64,000 nt of DNA, taken from JAZKDW01 sp040387375. Its GTDB lineage: Bacteria; Pseudomonadota; Gammaproteobacteria; Burkholderiales; Burkholderiaceae_D. This document shows, piece by piece, positions 60,053-64,000 of this stretch. The position numbers and the translations under genes were made by a program. The DNA is taken from positions 124,001-188,000 of the forward strand of contig JAZKDW010000018.1 of the NCBI GenBank assembly GCA_040387375.1, read 5' to 3'. The notes below the pieces were generated by a model that saw only the letters and a program-made list of their open reading frames with translations, was not told the origin of the DNA and ran no database searches. How positions within the stretch are numbered: the stretch's first letter is position 1; every line of letters begins with the position of its first letter.

Positions 60053-60910
60053 ATGCAGTACGGGACGATGATTGCGAGCGTGGTGATCGGGATTTCAGCA
60101 GCGGCTCTCACCTTGTCCCAACGCGACATCGCACGGGAAAACCATCCCGCCGACACAGCCCTGCGACACGATTTGCCATCCGAAGTCATCAGCGAAATGC
60201 TCAGGATTGCGCAAGTTGGACCAAACGATCATCTGGTCGACCTGGGGTCGGGCGACAGGCAAATCGTGCTGACTGCGGCACAGCAATTCGGCGCAACAGC
60301 GTCTGGCTTTAATCTGAGTGCAGAACGCGGACCGGGCATCATCGGCCGCGCAAGCTTCATCGATACCGACCTGTCCAGTACCGATCTCGGCAAAGCCACC
60401 ATACTGACCATCTCCCTGCTACCCTCCATTAGCCCGGCACTGCGGGCGCGCTTGCTCAATGAGCTGAAGCCAGGCACACGCATTGTTTCACATGACGCCG
60501 ACATGGGTGACTGGAAGCCGGATCAGCACGCCACTGTCGATGCTGGCCGTCTCCATCATGTTTATTATTGGGTGGTGCCGGCCAAAGTAGACGGCGCGTG
60601 GACCATCGACACGCCGGCCGGTGATGTGCCGGTGCAGCTGATGCTAAGGCAGACTTATCAATTATTTACCGGCACCGCACGCGTTGGCGAAACAACTGTA
60701 CCGCTGGGCGAAACCCGTTTGCTGGGCAATCGTGTTTTATTCTCGCTGATCAGCAGGGGAGACAGGGGCCAGGAGACCACGTTACGTTTCGACAGCCGTG
60801 TCGATGGCAAGAATATGGAGGGCTCTGTCACGGTCGACGCCGTCGGCGACCAGTCAATCAGTTGGCGAGCGGCAAATTCTTCTCGCTCACAATGGTTGCC
60901 CGAGAACTAA
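60053..60910 (+). CDS. Exported methyltransferase-like protein, altered SAM site
   Basis: 285 residues from ATG at 60053, GAGAGGAA about 7 nt upstream. Signal peptide-like N-terminus ('MIASVVIGISAAALTLSQ'). A class I methyltransferase fold follows, but motif I reads DLGSGDRQIV (normal D-G-S/C-G-x-G-R) and the acidic residue ending strand 2 is Asn ('SGFNLSAE'). The region before 'FIDTDL' is shorter than in active relatives. A beta-rich C-half ('VQLMLRQTYQLFTGTARV') is unlike methyltransferases. Probably a non-catalytic exported protein. Confidence 0.75.
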   Translation: MQYGTMIASVVIGISAAALTLSQRDIARENHPADTALRHDLPSEVISEMLRIAQVGPNDHLVDLGSGDRQIVLTAAQQFGATASGFNLSAERGPGIIGRASFIDTDLSSTDLGKATILTISLLPSISPALRARLLNELKPGTRIVSHDADMGDWKPDQHATVDAGRLHHVYYWVVPAKVDGAWTIDTPAGDVPVQLMLRQTYQLFTGTARVGETTVPLGETRLLGNRVLFSLISRGDRGQETTLRFDSRVDGKNMEGSVTVDAVGDQSISWRAANSSRSQWLPEN

Positions 60911-60973
60911 ATACGCGCGCGACCACTCTTACTCTTTATGCATCATTTTGATGAGCAATAAAGGGAGACATTC

Positions 60974-61555
60974 ATGGCAACGATTATCGCAGGCAGATTT
61001 CAGCAGCAAAACGAGGTACAGAAGGCTGTCTCCGCTCTGGTTAGCGCCGGTTTTTCGCGGGAGCAGATCAGCTCGTTTTACGTCAATCCTCCCGGTCAGC
61101 ATGATCAGTATGCTCTGGGCGGCGATCACGACAAATCGCCTGGAGCCGAAGACAGCGGCACAGGCAGCTCTTCCGGCATGGCGGCAGGCGGCGTTGTAGG
61201 AGCCGCGGTGGGCGCGATGACGGCACCCCTGACCGGTCCTCTCGGAGTCGTGACTGGCGCCTTTGTTGGCGCGCATATCGGCTCGCTGGTCGGCACGCTT
61301 GGAAGCCTCGAGGAAGACGGTGCGGCGAGTGACGAAAATGCGGTGCCGGTGCGGCACTCCGGCATGATGGTGGCGATCAGCGTGCCCGATGGGAATGCGG
61401 AAGACCAGGCGATCGGCTTGCTGCGCTCACTGGGCGCCTCGGACATCGAGCGCACCAGCGGCACCATTGCCGGCGGTGACTGGACAAGTTTCGATCCTGC
61501 GGCGCCACCATCTTTAATAGATGGCAACCCGACGCAACAGCCAGCAGGCAGGTAG
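60974..61555 (+). CDS. General-stress (GSP17M-type) Gly-zipper protein
   Basis: 193 residues. 'IIAGRFQQQNEVQKAVSALVSAGFSREQISSFYVNPPG' is the general-stress 17M-like domain; then a Gly-zipper membrane stretch ('GMAAGGVVGAAVGAMTAPLTGPLGVVTGAFVGAHIGSLVGTLG', about residues 68-110) and a third part with 'MMVAISVPDGNAEDQAIGLLRSLGASDIERTSG' repeating the domain pattern. Such proteins are induced by stress; action unknown. AAAGGGAG precedes the ATG. Confidence 0.85.
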   Translation: MATIIAGRFQQQNEVQKAVSALVSAGFSREQISSFYVNPPGQHDQYALGGDHDKSPGAEDSGTGSSSGMAAGGVVGAAVGAMTAPLTGPLGVVTGAFVGAHIGSLVGTLGSLEEDGAASDENAVPVRHSGMMVAISVPDGNAEDQAIGLLRSLGASDIERTSGTIAGGDWTSFDPAAPPSLIDGNPTQQPAGR

Positions 61556-61574
61556 CGGCGTTGTGCCGCATGGG

Positions 61575-63608
61575 TCAGATATCGACCGGATCAATCTCCA
61601 GCGTCCAGCGCGCCCGCGTCTTGATTGCACGCAGGGTGGTCATCCATGTTTTTAAAAAAGCCTGCAGGCCGGGGCGCGACGCCGACTCGATCAGCAACTG
61701 GGCGCGATCGACGTTGGCGACGCGTGTCATGGTCATTGGAATCGGATCGTTGATCGTGATCCCCGGGTGCTCGAGGCAATCGCGTGCGAGCTGCAGGAAT
61801 TCGAGCGCGGTGTTTAATTCCTTTGCTTCGGCGCGCAACAGTGCCTGATAGATGAACGGCGGCAGACAGGCTTGCTGGCGCTCCTCCAGAAGGTCGGTCG
61901 CGAAACGATCGTAATCGTGCCGGATCACCGCGCCGTACAAGGGATGCTGTGGATAGCGAGTCTGAATCAGCACTTCGCTTTCGCTGCCGCCTTCCTTTTG
62001 CCCAGCGCGTCCCGCGCGGCCGGCGACTTGCATCAGTTGTGCAAACAGTCGCTCGCTGGCGCGATAATCATGCGAAAACAAGGCGGTATCCGGATTCAGT
62101 ACGCCAACCAGGGTGAGATTTTTAAAATCGTGGCCTTTGGCGACCATCTGGGTGCCGATCAGGATATCGACCTCGCCCCGGTGCACGCTGTCGAAGGCAG
62201 CCTGCGCACTCCCCTTGCGGCGAGTCGAATCGGCATCAATGCGCAGAATGCGCGCCTGCGGAAATACTAGCTGCAAGCCTTCTTCGACCCGTTGTGTCCC
62301 TCGTCCGAGCGGCTGCAGGTCCACGTTGCCGCAAGTGGGGCAGGATTTCGGGATACGCAGTTCCAGGCTGCAGTGATGGCAGCGCAGCCGATGTTCCGGC
62401 TTGTGCAGCACCATGAACGACGTGCATCGCGTGCAATTGCTGATCCATCCGCAGGCATCGCAATTGAGCACGGGCGCGTAACCTCGCCGGTTCAGGAACA
62501 GGAGCGACTGCTCGCCACGCTCGAGCCGCAATTTCAATGCATCGATCAGTGTCGACGTCAGGCCTTCGGACGGCTTGTCACGCTCCATGTCGATCAGCCG
62601 CACTTTGGGTAATACCGCATCGCGGACCGCGCGTTCGCGCAATTCCAGCTTGCGGTAACGGCCCGACTGGGCGTGATGCCAGGTCTCCAGCGACGGTGTG
62701 GCCGAGCCGAGCACGATCGGGATGCCCAGCTGGCGCGCACGCCACACGCCCAGATCGCGCGCGGAGTAGCGCAAACCTTCCTGCTGCTTGTACGAAGGGT
62801 CGTGCTCTTCGTCGATGATGATCAGTTTCAGATGCGGCAGCGACGCCAGGATGGCGAGCCGTGTGCCCAGTATGATGCGAGCATGGCCCAGATGCGCGGC
62901 CAGCCAGTGTGTCATCCTTTCGCCTTCAGCCAGGCCGCTGTGCAAGGTTGCCACCATGACGTCGGGAAAGCGCGCGCGTATATTATTCTGCAGCTGCGGC
63001 GTCAGGTTAATTTCCGGGACCAGTATCAGGATTTGCGACGGGTTTTGCTGATCTCCGGTGTGTGCCAGGATTTTAGAAGCGGCCTGCAGATAGACTTCGG
63101 TCTTGCCGCTACCCGTCACACCGTATAGCAGGGTTGGCACAAACCCGTCAGCGGCGGCTATTGCGTCGGCTGCGTGCTGTTGCGCGTCATTCAGTACCGG
63201 CGAGTTGGCCGGTGTGGCATCGTGGCCGGCGTCATATTTCCCAAGCTTTTTCAGCGCCCTGTCAAGTGACGTGGTCGTCAACGCACGCAGATTTTTGGGC
63301 AAGCCCGGAATTGCCACCTCCCCCAATGGACGCTGATAATAATCCGCCGCAAAACCGCATAAGGCTAGCCAGGAGTCCGACAGTGGTGGAAGCTGGGCGC
63401 GCACCGCCAGGGCATTCTTGAGCTTGTTCACCGGCAGATCGCTATGGTCCTCGATGGCCACGATGACCCCGACCACCTCGCGGCGCCCGAAAGGCACTAC
63501 TGCAAGCTGGCCCGCAAGAGGCAAGGCAGCCGAATCCTCAATCCACCGGTAATCGAAGTAGAAGTCAAGGGGGGTATCGAGTGCGATTTTAAGAATGCGA
63601 TGTTCCAC
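61575..63608 (-). CDS. priA: Primosomal protein N' (helicase PriA)
   Basis: 677 residues. N-terminal 3'BD ('LKIALDTPLDFYFDYRW'), then SF2 helicase: 'LLYGVTGSGKTEVYLQAA' (Walker A), 'IIIDEEHDPSYKQQEGLRYSARDLGVWRA', 'GSATPSLETW', zinc-binding Cys pairs in 'LNCDACGWISNCTRCTSF' and 'CHHCSLELRIPKSCPTCGN', and 'IDILIGTQMVAKGHDF'-like. Restarts stalled forks. It abuts an AT-rich, DnaA-box-bearing region. Confidence 0.95.
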   Translation of the reverse strand: MEHRILKIALDTPLDFYFDYRWIEDSAALPLAGQLAVVPFGRREVVGVIVAIEDHSDLPVNKLKNALAVRAQLPPLSDSWLALCGFAADYYQRPLGEVAIPGLPKNLRALTTTSLDRALKKLGKYDAGHDATPANSPVLNDAQQHAADAIAAADGFVPTLLYGVTGSGKTEVYLQAASKILAHTGDQQNPSQILILVPEINLTPQLQNNIRARFPDVMVATLHSGLAEGERMTHWLAAHLGHARIILGTRLAILASLPHLKLIIIDEEHDPSYKQQEGLRYSARDLGVWRARQLGIPIVLGSATPSLETWHHAQSGRYRKLELRERAVRDAVLPKVRLIDMERDKPSEGLTSTLIDALKLRLERGEQSLLFLNRRGYAPVLNCDACGWISNCTRCTSFMVLHKPEHRLRCHHCSLELRIPKSCPTCGNVDLQPLGRGTQRVEEGLQLVFPQARILRIDADSTRRKGSAQAAFDSVHRGEVDILIGTQMVAKGHDFKNLTLVGVLNPDTALFSHDYRASERLFAQLMQVAGRAGRAGQKEGGSESEVLIQTRYPQHPLYGAVIRHDYDRFATDLLEERQQACLPPFIYQALLRAEAKELNTALEFLQLARDCLEHPGITINDPIPMTMTRVANVDRAQLLIESASRPGLQAFLKTWMTTLRAIKTRARWTLEIDPVDI

Positions 63609-64000
63609 GACTTAATGTGAATCCTCAGGAATTGACCTAACTACCGGTTTCTTAAGCATTTTTTCAACTATCCACAAAGACTGTGGATAACTTTGTGGAT
63701 AACTGCACCTTGACAGCCGCAAAGCTAGGCTTTATGCGGGTCTCGATAAATTGCTCAAAGGTAAAGCAGAAATTTTTATCCATAAAATCAATGACTTGAA
63801 AACAGCCGAAAGAAAGAAAAAATATATTTTAATTTTTTGGCTGCCGCTTTGGACGGGTTTTATTTTGTGAATAAGTATGCTGCCGTAGCTTAAAAATTCT
63901 TTCTTTTTATGCTAGTTTTAATGTAATTTCCAGCCTTTTACTCACCTGTTGTACCGAGCAGCATTGTTAGTCCCACGGGATATTGTTGTCCTTAACTCAT
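63609..64000. other. AT-rich intergenic region with DnaA-box cluster
   Basis: No gene was found; the neighbour to the right lies outside the window. The base composition is visibly AT-rich (for example 63811-63845). Two perfect DnaA 9-mers on the minus strand (63682-63690, 63694-63702), one on the plus strand with a single mismatch (63668-63676) and a one-mismatch box at 63776-63784 are present. Confidence 0.6.
63668..63702. promoter_or_regulatory. Cluster of DnaA boxes
   Basis: CTATCCACA (63668-63676), TGTGGATAA (63682-63690) and TGTGGATAA (63694-63702) within 35 bp; the last two are 12 bp apart and match the TTATCCACA consensus exactly on the minus strand. Confidence 0.75.

Overview
The window looks like chromosomal DNA of a GC-rich betaproteobacterium (order Burkholderiales). 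Gene order and protein types (LiuR leucine regulon with aceK, Bug-type receptors, DUF1857, Gly-zipper stress proteins) suggest Oxalobacteraceae (Herminiimonas, Janthinobacterium or Massilia type). This placement is inferred from reading the sequence, without a database search.

Layout. (1) 1-6281, minus strand: three large exported repeat proteins: two translationally coupled RHS/YD-repeat proteins and an Ig-like-domain protein that runs off the left edge. (2) 6584-12286: mixed small genes: nitronate monooxygenase, membrane proteins, a membrane-anchored cNMP-binding protein, a decayed ABC-receptor fragment and a tightly overlapping four-gene operon (thioesterase, DUF1289, PH-like membrane protein, metallo-beta-lactamase-fold hydrolase). 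(3) 12330-27404: a long leucine/isovalerate catabolic cluster, all on the minus strand: isovaleryl-CoA dehydrogenase, both methylcrotonyl-CoA carboxylase subunits, methylglutaconyl-CoA hydratase, HMG-CoA lyase, thiolase, a second acyl-CoA dehydrogenase, AceK and accessory enzymes. The MerR regulator LiuR and two ACGTTAACGT-type palindromes lie at its head. (4) 27477-33859: an MBL hydrolase, then a signalling/stress block (two stand-alone receiver proteins, a NarX-type histidine kinase, DUF2383, CsbD-like, a NarL-type regulator, a Crp-type regulator). (5) 34173-39458: housekeeping and envelope genes (XRE regulator, BtuF-like protein, SDR, DsbA, SPOR protein, ArgS). (6) 39855-42567: two paralogous NHL-repeat lipoproteins, the second with a PGGGTT minisatellite. 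(7) 42606-45952: a phage-type early module (SSB, Gp157-like, Sak4-like ATPase, replication-like protein) divergent from a repressor, with a recurring operator-like motif. (8) 46244-49037: YdcF and lipoprotein/START-domain genes. (9) 49211-49597: tRNA-Val and tRNA-Asp, with a duplicated tRNA-Asp 3' end plus terminator. (10) 49605-53190: a small catabolic cassette (Bug receptor, NTF2-like, FAH-family enzyme) divergent from a LysR regulator. (11) 53241-63608: DNA maintenance genes (rdgC, dinB, rep, priA) mixed with small conserved genes. (12) 63609-64000: AT-rich DNA with a cluster of DnaA boxes.

How the genes work together. The LiuR block covers the whole route from isovaleryl-CoA to acetoacetate and acetyl-CoA, and AceK in the same run could tie leucine use to the glyoxylate shunt. 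The phage-type module has the components of a single-strand annealing recombination system (Sak4-like ATPase with its own SSB), but no integrase, structural or lysis gene lies nearby, so it is a remnant or a domesticated block. The most unusual features are the operator-like motif in that module, the tRNA-Asp scar, the DnaA-box cluster next to priA, and an exported methyltransferase-like protein with altered SAM-binding residues.
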